Position numbers and translations under genes: made by a program. 64,000 nt of DNA from JBKHYJ01 sp046565505 (GTDB lineage: Bacteria; Acidobacteriota; Blastocatellia; UBA7656). The stretch is taken from the NCBI GenBank assembly GCA_046565505.1, contig JBKHYJ010000010.1, positions 1 through 64,000 on the forward strand, given 5' to 3'. Of this stretch, positions 1-9,000 are shown piece by piece (position 1 is the stretch's first letter; every line of letters starts with the position of its first letter). Below the pieces are notes generated by a model, which did no database searches, was not told the origin of the DNA, and saw only the letters and a list, made by a program, of their open reading frames with translations.

Positions 1-42
1 AGTGATAAAGCTTGAGCTAGAGAGGGCACTTGGGTGCTCACG

Positions 43-97
43 GGCGTTCCTCCTGAAGAAGTTGGTGTTTAGCAACCTCATTCTACAGAGGAACGCC
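43..97 (+). terminator. long-loop hairpin, terminator-like
   Basis: GGCGTTCCTC at 43-52 pairs with GAGGAACGCC at 88-97. A smaller GTTG/CAAC stem (61-64/73-76) lies inside, and a T-rich run follows at about 98-107. It could end a plus-strand gene lying left of the window or be a structured RNA. Confidence 0.4.
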
Positions 98-156
98 TCC
101 TTCTTTTAGAGAATGAATAGACCCTGCGTGAGCCGGGGTCCGGTTTAACGCTCGAC

Positions 157-203
157 CCAAAAAAAATCAGGCGGCGGGTATAATCTCTTTAACCCGCCGC
201 CTG
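157..203 (-). terminator. rho-independent terminator
   Basis: A 12-bp stem (168-179 pairing with 192-203) carries a GGCGGCGGGT core and is followed on the minus strand by a run of eight T (157-164). It lies about 85 nt past the stop of the exported YxxG-repeat protein and is the likely end of its transcript. Confidence 0.75.
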
Positions 204-240
204 CCGATTGCCAGACTAACTGGAGCAACCCGATTGATTT

Positions 241-271
241 CAAATTAGCCCGCCCGGATCGGGCTAATTTG
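241..271 (-). terminator. strong hairpin just after a stop codon
   Basis: CAAATTAGCCCG at 241-252 pairs perfectly with CGGGCTAATTTG at 260-271 around a 7-nt loop. It has no T run, so it may stabilise the 3' end while the hairpin at 168-203 terminates. Confidence 0.5.
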
Positions 272-288
272 AAGCCCTTAAATCCACT

Positions 289-1080
289 TTAGAAGGGCCA
301 CGGAAGCCTGACGCCACTGCGGTTGTTCCCGTAGCGCCTGTAACCTTCGTCGTAGCCGCGCTTGAAGCCTTCGCGGTACTCCTGGCGATACGCGTCGCGG
401 TTGCCGTACTCTGAGCGGTAGCCGCTCGAAGCATCGCGGTAGCGGTCGTCATCGTTATAATCGTAACGCCGCCGCCTGTTCGCGTCGTCCTGGCCCTGGC
501 GCAGGCCATCGCGATAGCCGTTCTCTTGCGCTATGCGGAACGCCTCGCCGCGGCCGGTCCCGCGTCTGTAGTCACGGTCATCGTTCCTGTAATCGCGGTT
601 CCTGTAGTCGCGGTCGTCGTAACGGTCGTAACGGTCGTCGCTCTCGTAAGTCCTCTCAAGGTCTCTGCCGAGCACGCGCTCGACGTCCTCCCTGTCGTAG
701 CGACGCGCGCGATTGTTCATTGAATCATTGAAGCCGGCCTCGTATCCCCTCCGATACGAGCTGCGATAATCGTCACGATACCGCATGTAGTCTAGGTAGC
801 CGTTAGCGTCATTACGGTAGCCGGCCATATCTCTGTAGTTCGGCCTTACGCCGCTGTTGTATGCCCTTCTGGCCTCCGTGTAAGCGTTATGATAGCCAAG
901 CTTGTAAGCGTAGTCTCTCGTGCGCTCCCTGGACCAGGTTCCTTGTTGCCCATAACTATCACGACCATAATCCCGGTACTGCGCCTGAGCTGACGCGCCA
1001 GAAGCTATGGCAATCCCAAGCATCATAGCGAGCGTCAGGGCAGCACCGCCAACCGTTCTCCCAAACTTATTTAAATTCAT
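289..1080 (-). CDS. exported YxxG-repeat, Arg/Tyr/Asp-rich protein
   Basis: Small secreted or periplasmic protein of unknown function. An N-terminal signal peptide (MNLNKFGRT, then a hydrophobic run ending ASAQA) precedes a strongly charged body rich in Tyr, Arg and Asp. That body holds repeats of the form GYxxG: YRRGYEAGF, ENGYRDGLRQG and EGFKRGYDEGY. The start at 1080 was chosen over a longer in-frame one because AGGAGGGAG sits just upstream. The gene stands alone, with hairpins behind it. A relative with the same repeat style lies at 57510-58610. The charged repeats suggest an envelope or stress protein, but this is a guess. Confidence 0.75.
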   Translation of the reverse strand: MNLNKFGRTVGGAALTLAMMLGIAIASGASAQAQYRDYGRDSYGQQGTWSRERTRDYAYKLGYHNAYTEARRAYNSGVRPNYRDMAGYRNDANGYLDYMRYRDDYRSSYRRGYEAGFNDSMNNRARRYDREDVERVLGRDLERTYESDDRYDRYDDRDYRNRDYRNDDRDYRRGTGRGEAFRIAQENGYRDGLRQGQDDANRRRRYDYNDDDRYRDASSGYRSEYGNRDAYRQEYREGFKRGYDEGYRRYGNNRSGVRLPWPF

Positions 1081-1404
1081 ATTTTTCTCCCTCCTACCGT
1101 CGCCAGAATCACTCACATGTGCTCTGCGCTTATGTAAGATTACAAATGTTATGCCAAAGGTGGCCCGCGCAGAGTAGGGGAATTAATTGTCATATAACTA
1201 AGCTTATAATGCGCGCGCGGAAGGGAGGGAGTTGACTGGAATTATTTAGGACACCAATTGCGAATCAATACGAACGAAATGGGATGGGCAAAGCGGCGAG
1301 GCCCTTCCGCCACAGGCTTCGGTATTTAATAGAAGGAGGCGCGGGGCGCGGACGCTGCGGCGGGTCGAGTTTCGCGCGCCGATCATGAGCCGGCGCTGTA
1401 GCCG
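1081..1404. other. intergenic stretch
   Basis: No gene seen. An AT-rich patch at about 1180-1212 breaks the GC-rich background and probably holds the promoter of the minus-strand gene starting at 1080, but no confident -35/-10 pair could be assigned. Confidence 0.4.
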
Positions 1405-1899
1405 CTACTCAACGACGGCGAGCACCTGGTTAGCGTTCACAGTCGCGCCTTCGCTGACGCGGACTTCGACGACCCGGCCCGCCTTTGGTGATTTGATCTC
1501 GTTCTGCATCTTCATTGCTTCGACCACGACCACGCCCTGGCCGGCCGCCACGTCATCGCCCGCATTGAGCAAAACGCGTACGACCTTGCCGTGCATAGGC
1601 GCTATGAGGTATTGCTGGCCCTCATGACTCTGATCGGCGGCCGCCCGCCTATGCTTACGATCTATGACGCTAACAGTGAAAAGCCTGTCGCGTAACTTGA
1701 TGCGCAAAGAGTTCGCGCTTTCCTGCCATGCCCGCGCGTCGTAGACCTGCCCACCGGCGAAGATCAGGTAGGCACCCTCTTCCGGCAGGAGCACTTCCAC
1801 CTCGTAGTCGCGCCCGTCGATGGTCGCGGAGACGCGCCCGCCGCGTTGGTCAAGCTCGATGCTGACCGGGCGACCATCTATTTCTGCTTCGTATTTCAT
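1405..1899 (-). CDS. biotin carboxyl carrier protein
   Basis: Biotin-bearing subunit of an acyl-CoA carboxylase (acetyl- or propionyl-CoA type). The C-terminal 75 residues form a biotinyl/lipoyl domain with the biotinylation motif EAMKMQNE (Lys about 130) and the preceding APMHGKV turn. The first 90 residues are a less conserved lead domain, as in the carrier part of propionyl/methylcrotonyl-type carboxylases. It is last in a run with the biotin carboxylase gene (96 nt gap) and clearly works with it. No carboxyltransferase gene lies nearby, so which acyl-CoA is carboxylated cannot be told. Confidence 0.93.
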   Translation of the reverse strand: MKYEAEIDGRPVSIELDQRGGRVSATIDGRDYEVEVLLPEEGAYLIFAGGQVYDARAWQESANSLRIKLRDRLFTVSVIDRKHRRAAADQSHEGQQYLIAPMHGKVVRVLLNAGDDVAAGQGVVVVEAMKMQNEIKSPKAGRVVEVRVSEGATVNANQVLAVVE

Positions 1900-1994
1900 A
1901 ATAAGGACCGGGACTGCCGAATTACAAATTGCGGTTTGGCGCGGCGCGTTGATGCTTTAATCCGAAGCCCGCCGACTAAAATCATGCGCGCTTA

Positions 1995-3509
1995 TCACTT
2001 CCTCTGCGCGAGGCGGCCGTAGAGCTTCCAGCGGCTCTCTGATCGACGAGGCGTATTCGTTTCGGCGCGCGAGCCCTTGGATTTCGCATGCAGGACCGCG
2101 ACGATAGCCGCGAGGTCTGCGAGGGCTGATCCTTCCTCGCCGCCGACTGGGTTGTCCAGGGCGTTTCCGCCGCCTAAGAAACGGTCGATAAACCCCGTGT
2201 CGAAATCGCCCCGCCGGAAGTTTTCGTCACGCACGACCGCGCGGAAGAAAGGTATCGTCGTGCTTATCCCCTCGACCGAATACTCGCCGAGCACCCGCGC
2301 CAGCCTGTCGATGGCCGCGTCGCGGTCTTCCGCCCACACGCACAGCTTTGCGAGCAGCGGGTCGTAATAGATCGGGACTTCCCACCCTTCGTAGCTGCCG
2401 CTGTCGTACCTGACGCCCGGCCCGGCCGGCGCGACGAGTCCTGTTATGCGGCCTGGGCTCGGGAGGAAACCGTTGGCGGGGTCTTCCGCGTAGATTCGGC
2501 ACTCGATGGCGGCGCCTCGCATAACTATGTCTTCCTGCGCGAAGGAAAGTCGCTCTCCTGCCGCCACCCTTATCTGCTCGCGGACCAGGTCTCGCCCCGT
2601 GACCATCTCCGTTACGGGGTGCTCTACTTGGAGCCGCGTATTCATTTCAAGAAAGTAGAAGTTCCATTCGGCGTCCACTAAAAACTCGATCGTGCCCGCG
2701 TTGTAATAACCGGCGGCCCGCGCGATGTTGACGGCCGCTTCGCCCATGCGGCGGCGCAACTCGTCGTTGACGACGGGCGACGGGCACTCTTCGACGACTT
2801 TTTGGTGACGTCTCTGAAGAGAGCACTCGCGCTCGCCGAGGTAGACTATATTGCCGTGGCGGTCGCCTATTAATTGAATCTCTATGTGGCGGGGGCGCTC
2901 TATATACTTCTCGATGTAAATGGCGGGGTTGTTAAAGCTCGAAGCCGCTTCCGATTGCGCCAGCGAGAATGCGCTGGCGATCTCCTCGCGCGAGCGCACT
3001 AGGCGCATCCCCTTTCCGCCGCCTCCCGCCGCCGCCTTGAGCATCACGGGGTAGCCGGTCTCGCCCGCCACCTGCCCGGCTTCTTCAGCGGACGAAACCG
3101 GCTCTGTCGTTCCCGGCACGACGGGCGCGCCGGCCGCTCGCGCCGCTCGCCGCGCGCTCGTCTTCGACCCCATCAGCCTCATCACGGACGCGCGGGGGCC
3201 TATTAAAGTCAGCCCCGCGCGCTCGACCGCCTCGGCGAATTCCGCATTCTCCGATAAGAACCCGTATCCGGGGTGTATGGCTTCCGCGCCGGCGCTCTTC
3301 GCCGCGGAGATGATCTTTTCTATGCGGAGGTAGCTTTCGGTCGATGGGGGCGGGCCTATGTGCACGGCCTCATCCGCGACGCGCACGTGAAGCGACGCGC
3401 GGTCGGCGTCGGAGTAAACCGCGACCGGCGAAATTCCCATCTCGCGGCACGCGCGGGCAATGCGAACCGCTATCTCCCCGCGATTTGCGATCAGCAATTT
3501 TTTGAACAT
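1995..3509 (-). CDS. accC: biotin carboxylase subunit of acyl-CoA carboxylase
   Basis: ATP-dependent carboxylation of the biotin carried by the neighbouring BCCP, the first half-reaction of acetyl/propionyl-CoA carboxylase. The N-terminal MFKKLLIANRGEIA is the family signature. The ATP-grasp glycine loop GGGGKG lies at about 162-167 and EMNTRLQVEHPVTE at about 288-301. At 504 residues it is about 50 longer than the usual AccC. The extra C-terminal tail is low in conservation and charged (SKGSRAETNTPRRSES), possibly the remnant of a linker. It starts 24 nt after the zinc-ribbon/pseudopilin-like gene, so the two are probably co-transcribed. Confidence 0.93.
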   Translation of the reverse strand: MFKKLLIANRGEIAVRIARACREMGISPVAVYSDADRASLHVRVADEAVHIGPPPSTESYLRIEKIISAAKSAGAEAIHPGYGFLSENAEFAEAVERAGLTLIGPRASVMRLMGSKTSARRAARAAGAPVVPGTTEPVSSAEEAGQVAGETGYPVMLKAAAGGGGKGMRLVRSREEIASAFSLAQSEAASSFNNPAIYIEKYIERPRHIEIQLIGDRHGNIVYLGERECSLQRRHQKVVEECPSPVVNDELRRRMGEAAVNIARAAGYYNAGTIEFLVDAEWNFYFLEMNTRLQVEHPVTEMVTGRDLVREQIRVAAGERLSFAQEDIVMRGAAIECRIYAEDPANGFLPSPGRITGLVAPAGPGVRYDSGSYEGWEVPIYYDPLLAKLCVWAEDRDAAIDRLARVLGEYSVEGISTTIPFFRAVVRDENFRRGDFDTGFIDRFLGGGNALDNPVGGEEGSALADLAAIVAVLHAKSKGSRAETNTPRRSESRWKLYGRLAQRK

Positions 3510-3533
3510 AAGGGCTGAAGGCGGCCTGCCTTC

Positions 3534-4259
3534 TCAGCGGGCAGATGAGTTGCGTATTATGGGCTGTTTCTTGATTTCCGCGCCGGTGAAGAATTCGCCG
3601 TCACGCATGATGATGTCGTCGTCAGTCCCCTCTTTCTCGTCGGGTCCTGCCGAACGTAACTCGAAATTATTGAACGGCAGCCCCGTCCTTACGATCGACC
3701 CATCGGCGATGGCCTCCGTATAGCTCTGGTACTTGATGCTTTTGTTCCAGTAGTCGGCGGGGAGCGTCTCGGCCACGACCTTTTTGAACTCCTGGAGGTT
3801 GCGCGGGTACGAGCCATAAGCGCGCTTGTAATCTTCGAGCAGGCCCGCGACGTGATACATGGCAGAGTGAGTCGAGGCGACCCGCCGCGTCTCAAGGTCC
3901 TCGAAGTATTTAGGGATTCGTGTAACAGCATACCCGCCGGCGATTACGCCCGCGGCCGTCGCGGCCACGAGCGCCGCCACCGCCGTGCGGTAGCCGCCAT
4001 ACCAATCCGGCTCGCGGCGGGCGAGCTTCACCGCCCGCCGCGCCGCCCAGATAATCACTGTTATCGCCAGCGCCGCCCACTTAGTGATTGCGAGCGCTGC
4101 GCCCGCCACGGTCAGCATCAGCAGGAGCGCGGTCGCCACGGGGCCGAACCGCTTCACCTTGATCGGCTCGTCGTCGAGGGGGCGTCCGACGAAGTGCGCG
4201 CCGCAGCCGCATTCGCGCGCGGCCGGCGCTATACCTTTACCGCAGCATGGACAAAGCAT
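3534..4259 (-). CDS. zinc-ribbon membrane protein with type II pseudopilin-like tail
   Basis: Unnamed membrane protein of 241 residues. A short zinc-ribbon-like head (CPCCGKG...CGCG) is followed by two or three hydrophobic segments (about 40-70 and 95-115). The C-terminal half resembles the globular part of GspG-type pseudopilins: YKRAYGSYPRNLQEF, DYWNKSIKYQS and the SAGPDEKEGTDDD calcium-loop-like sequence near the end. A GAGGAG Shine-Dalgarno precedes the ATG. It sits between a phospholipid synthase-like gene and accC in one apparent operon. The true role is unknown. The pseudopilin link is inferred from motifs only, since the usual N-terminal prepilin helix is absent. Confidence 0.75.
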   Translation of the reverse strand: MLCPCCGKGIAPAARECGCGAHFVGRPLDDEPIKVKRFGPVATALLLMLTVAGAALAITKWAALAITVIIWAARRAVKLARREPDWYGGYRTAVAALVAATAAGVIAGGYAVTRIPKYFEDLETRRVASTHSAMYHVAGLLEDYKRAYGSYPRNLQEFKKVVAETLPADYWNKSIKYQSYTEAIADGSIVRTGLPFNNFELRSAGPDEKEGTDDDIIMRDGEFFTGAEIKKQPIIRNSSAR

Positions 4260-4325
4260 CTATTGGTCGCTCCTCAATTGGTCTGACATCGTGAGTCATG
4301 ATCTCGCCCGCGCGCCCCTCGCCCA

Positions 4326-5033
4326 TCAATTCTGAACGGAGTAGTCGGCATGCACGAGGTTCTCTCCGCCCGCCTGTTCGCGCTTAACGCGCGCCGCCTC
4401 GACCGCCTGCCTGTCGCCGGCCCTCAGCTCGCGCCATGTGTGATAAATCCTGTGTACGACGGTCCAGTGCGACAGGGCGGCCAGCACCCACAAGACCTGC
4501 GGCATCTTGTGCAAGAACGGGCTCGACGCGGGCCCCGCCTCCGTGAGCGAGGCGATGATTAAGAGCACGACCCGCTCGGGCCTTTCTAGGAAGCCCACCT
4601 TGCAGGCGATGTCGAGAGATTCGGCGCGCGCCCGCGAATAGCTGACCATCACCGACCCGACCAGCGCGAGTCCCGTCAACGCGACCAGCAGCGTCGAATG
4701 CGCCGCCGTGTCGCGGGCGTAAAAGACCATGATGCCGACGTAGACGATGATGTCGGAGTAGCGGTCTATCACCGAATCAAAGAACGCGCCGAAGCGCGTC
4801 ACGCGCCCCCGCAGCCGCGCCACCTGCCCATCGAGCATGTCAAATATGTTGGCGAGGATCATCAACAACCCCGCCCTGAAAAACATCCCGTAGCCGTACA
4901 AAACGCCGCAGCCGATGTTCATCAATAATCCGATGAAAGTAAGCGCGTTCGGATTTATTCGACTGCGCGCGACGGCCCGGACCATCGCGCTAATAATTCT
5001 TTTACCGCCTGCCCCGATGGCATCACTTATCAT
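4326..5033 (-). CDS. CDP-alcohol phosphatidyltransferase family protein
   Basis: Integral membrane enzyme that transfers a phosphatidyl group from a CDP-linked donor to an alcohol, as in phosphatidylglycerol-phosphate or phosphatidylinositol-phosphate synthesis. The full signature DGx2ARx8Gx3Dx3D is present (DGQVAR ... GAFFDSVID, about residues 68-90), and several hydrophobic helices follow. The start is supported by GGAGG about 6 nt upstream. It is first of four closely spaced minus-strand genes ending in the BCCP gene, so lipid headgroup synthesis and acyl-CoA carboxylation share a transcript (inference). The acceptor alcohol cannot be told from sequence. Confidence 0.88.
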   Translation of the reverse strand: MISDAIGAGGKRIISAMVRAVARSRINPNALTFIGLLMNIGCGVLYGYGMFFRAGLLMILANIFDMLDGQVARLRGRVTRFGAFFDSVIDRYSDIIVYVGIMVFYARDTAAHSTLLVALTGLALVGSVMVSYSRARAESLDIACKVGFLERPERVVLLIIASLTEAGPASSPFLHKMPQVLWVLAALSHWTVVHRIYHTWRELRAGDRQAVEAARVKREQAGGENLVHADYSVQN

Positions 5034-5171
5034 TGCGGGCCTCCGTGCCTCGGCCGATACACGCCACCGACGAAGCGCTAATATCTCAAACGCTTGCGGC
5101 CATTGTCAAGAACAGCGGCGAGCGGGGTGTGACCTGCTTGCGAGCCGGAAACCGCCTGACCATCTGATTCT

Positions 5172-5645
5172 TCACTCGACGCTGTCGTGGATGGTCGTGA
5201 GCTTGACGATCTCGAATCGTCGCTTGCCGGCGGGCGTGCTGATCTCCACTTCGTCCCCTTCTTTTTTCCCCATGAGCCCGCGCCCGATGGGCGAAGTGGT
5301 TGAAATCTTGTTCTGAGATATGTCCGAGTCCTCAGCCATCACCAGCTTGTAAGTCATCTCTTCGCCGGAGTCCACGTCGTAGACGACAAGCGTCGAGCCA
5401 TAAGCGGCGCGGTCGGTCGGCAGCCGCGAAGTGTCTATCATGGAAATATCTGCCAGCCGCTTGCGCAGGTTGGCGACGCGTGCGCGCACGATGTCCTGGC
5501 GGTTGCGCGCCGCCTCGTACTCGGCGTTCTCCGAGAGGTCGCCCATCGCGACGGCCTTCTTCAACTCCTGCGGTATCTCCGTCCTCAACTCCGCCTCAAG
5601 CTGGCGAAGCTCGTCTTGTATCTTCTGTTTGATGTCGTCTGACAT
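5172..5645 (-). CDS. greA: transcription elongation factor GreA
   Basis: Rescues backtracked RNA polymerase by stimulating transcript cleavage. At 157 residues it has the normal family length. The N-terminal coiled coil carries the tip acidic sequence GDLSENAEYEAA (about 36-47), and the C-terminal FKBP-like domain ends with SPIGRGLMGKKEGDEVEI. An AGGAT sequence precedes the ATG. It is separated by 138 nt from the phospholipid gene downstream, so it may be its own unit. Confidence 0.96.
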   Translation of the reverse strand: MSDDIKQKIQDELRQLEAELRTEIPQELKKAVAMGDLSENAEYEAARNRQDIVRARVANLRKRLADISMIDTSRLPTDRAAYGSTLVVYDVDSGEEMTYKLVMAEDSDISQNKISTTSPIGRGLMGKKEGDEVEISTPAGKRRFEIVKLTTIHDSVE

Positions 5646-6000
5646 ATCCTACCAATCGGGTTTGAGACTCCACCCGGTTACTTCTCCAAATTAAATTGCG
5701 GTGTTACGCCCGGACTGCCCGCTGACTCGACCCGAAAGAGAACCGCAGCCGCGTGGCATCGCCGGGCCGCGGAATAAGGGTCGTGGGCGACTTGCTAAGG
5801 TTATCAATTAACCTGCGCGCGGCATACCTAAAATGCCTGGATCAAGTTTATATCGCCAGGTGCTTGCCTAACAAGCCGCGTTTGAGTTGTAAAAATAGCC
5901 CTCGAGGGCCGGACGCGAGCGCCGCTCAAGCGAGGGCGGGGACAAATAAGGCCCGCGCTTATATAAGCGCGGGCCTTTCTATGGCTCGGTTGCACGGCCG
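5646..6000. other. intergenic stretch between greA and the subtilase gene
   Basis: Holds the terminator at 5948-5977. The rest (5650-5940) should carry the greA promoter region, but I see no clear -35/-10 pair, gene or tRNA. Confidence 0.4.
5948..5977 (-). terminator. perfect inverted repeat terminator
   Basis: A 30-nt perfect inverted repeat (AAGGCCCGCGCTTAT and its complement). It lies 23 nt past the subtilase stop codon, and on the minus strand TTATTTG follows it. It probably terminates the subtilase message. Confidence 0.7.
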
Positions 6001-9000
6001 TTACTGCACGTTCAGCGCCGTGTCGTCTACGACGAAGGAGGTCTGCAAGGTCGAATCCTCCGTCGCGGTGAAGAAGATTTGGATCGTTTGCCCCTTGAAG
6101 GAAATCAAGTTGAAAGACTTCTGGCTGTAGCCCGCAGCCTTATTGAGGTTCGAGAAAGTCGCGAGCGTCGAAAGGACCGTATTCGACGTGTTGCGAATCT
6201 GTACCCTCATCGTGTCGAAGGCCGTCGTGGTCGTCGTCTCGGCCGAATCGATGTGCAGCCAGAACGTTAGCGTGGCGGTCGTGGCCGTCGAAGGTATGGT
6301 CACGGTCTGGAGCAGCGTGTCGGTGTGCGTAGTCCCATACCCGTCAAGCCAGGCCTTGAAGGTCCCGCCGTGGGCCGCCTGCGCCGAGCTGTTCGTGATG
6401 ACGCCCGCCGTGGCCGCCCAGATCGTGTTGCCCGACTCGAATCCCGGGTTGCCTAAGAGTTGCTGCGCGCTGCCGCTCGTCACCGTCAAAGTCACGGGCA
6501 CTGTGACGGGGGAGTTCGTCGCCCCGGTCCCGGTGACGGTGATGGCGCCGTTGTATGTCCCCGCCGCGAGGCCAGAGCTGTTGACCGACACGGAGACGGT
6601 CGAAGGCGCAGTGCCGGAGGCCGGGCTGACGCTGAGCCATGTCGTGTTAACGCTCGCGCTCCAACTGAGCGTGCCCGCGCCCGCGTTGGTGATGCTGAGC
6701 GACTGGCCCGCGGGGCTCGCGCCGCCTGCCGTGGCGGTAAAGCTCATGCTCGATGGGCTCACCCCGATGGCCGGAGAAGTCGGGGCCCCCTGGCTCGCGT
6801 TGTAAACCAGGAGCGCGAAATCCTGGTCCGTAGTGTCCGCGTTGCCGGGCACGCCGTCGCCGGCGATGTTGGTCGCCTTCACCGTGATAGTGAAACTGCC
6901 GGACGTGCCGGCCGGGAGGAAGACCGACTCGGCGTTGTTTTTGCCGTCGGCCGTCCCGCCCCCCACAGAGTTCGCGCCCGAAAAGACGTTGCCTTTGAAA
7001 GTCGTGCCGTTGATCGTCACTTCCAGGTCGAGGTTGTTGACCCACGGCGCGCCGGTCGTCGGCCCCGGCGCGTCCGTCCACGCGAGCGTCACGCGGAAGG
7101 GCTTACCCGTATTCGCGACCGAGCCCGTGACTTGAAAAGTCTGCCCCGTCGCGCCGAGCACCTGGGTCTGGTCGACGCGGATGCGGGCTTCCGCGTCGAA
7201 CGCGCGGCCTAAGTCCATGCGGCCCATGCCCTGGTTGTTTGATGGGAGTGTGTCATTCGCGCCCACGCCGCTCATGTAAGAGGCGGAGTTCATCAAAACG
7301 GCCTTCACCATCGCGGGGCTTGGCGCGGCCAACGACTTGTTGAGGAAGTCCTGATAAACGAGCGCCGCGCCGCCGGCCACCGCTGGCGTGGAGTGCGACG
7401 TGCCGCTTGACCACCCATAAAGGGTCTGGCCCGCCGGGAAGAACTGATTGCACACGCTGCTGCCATCATAATTCGACTGCGGGACGCCCGCCTCGATGTG
7501 GGTGCCGGGGGCGACGATGTCAGGCTTGATGCGGCCGTCTCCGCCCAGCGCGTTGACTGGCCCGCGGCTCGAAAAACCGATGATGTCATTCGCGCTGTCG
7601 GCGCCGGAATTCGCGACCCCGCAGCCATCGGAGCCGGTCTGCCGAACGTTCTCGCTCGCGCCCACAGAGATGATATTCTTGGCGGTCGCCGGGCTGCTCA
7701 CCGTGTTCGCGCCCGAGCCGTCGTTGCCCGCCGCGAAAATTATCGACAACTGCTGCAAGCCTGCCGTGCCCGACTGGGCGTCGCGTACGAGCCTGTCATA
7801 GGCCTGAGCGTTGGTGTCGTAGGTGGCGACAGGCCCGCCAGTCGCGGTCTGAAACCCCCAGGAGTTGCTCGATATCCGCGCGCCCTGCCCGTAGGCAGTG
7901 CTCTCCCAGGTCGTCCCCGACGACGCCGTCGCGCCGAAGATCGCCGTCACGCCCACATTGGCGAACGGCGCGATGCCGAGGCCATAGTTGAAACCGAGCG
8001 CGTCTTCGACCGCCGACCCCGTGCCGTTGTTGAACCCGCCGATTATGTTCGCGTTCAGGAATCCGTGCCCGCCGAGCGTCCCCGATTGATTCGTCGGGTT
8101 ATTCTGAAACGCGACCCGGCCCGCGGGGAAGTCCGGATGGCCCTGTAGCGTGTAGGTGTCGTCGGCCACGTTCACGGAGAACGAAGTGAATTGCGAGCTG
8201 GTGAACCCCCTGCCCGCCAGCCACGAAAGGTAGCCGGGCCCGGTGGGCAAATTGCCCGTGAGGTTGCCCGCAACTATCTGCCCCTGGGCCTCGTCGAGCT
8301 TGCGCCGCTGGCCGCGCTCCTCGACGGCGAATACGCCATCATAGTTCGCTATCTGCGCCAGCCGCCCCGAGGGTACTTTCAACTCGACGTTGTGGTAATC
8401 GAGCACCTGGTAGGTCTGCACGAACTCGTTTGCCAGCGCCGTCAGATCAGCGATGGTGTCTTTCGCGTCAGGCCCATCAACTACCTGGACTGTGATATCT
8501 ATTACGTCACCCGCCTTGCCCCTGGCCGCATGCAGCCCCGGCGAAAGGCGGAAAGCCGGCTCGTAGTCGCCCACGAATTGCACGGCGGGATTCTGCTTGA
8601 GCAGCGCCGCGACCCGCGCGCCCGCCTTCGAGTCCGCGCGCACGATGTAAGCATTCGACGCGATATAGCTGATAACCTGCGCCCCGGTCGCCTTCAGCGC
8701 GTCGAGCCACGCGTCCTGGATTGGTCCCACGAACTGCACTATGTAGAGGCCGCCGCGCGGCTGAATACCGCGCGCGAGCGCGTCGGCTATGTCGGGCCTG
8801 CGCAGGTCCGCGGGCAGCTGGGCGTAGGTCGCGTCAGGGTTTGTGGTGTCGAGGGTGTACCCGTTGAGCGTTATCAGGTTCATGCCATCGTGAACCTCCG
8901 CGGGCAGGGCCCGCAGCTCGGCGCGGCCGCCGAGCTGCTGTTGATTCACTACCAGCATCTTGAAGCTGCCATAGTCTATCTCGTCGACGATCGCGCCCTT

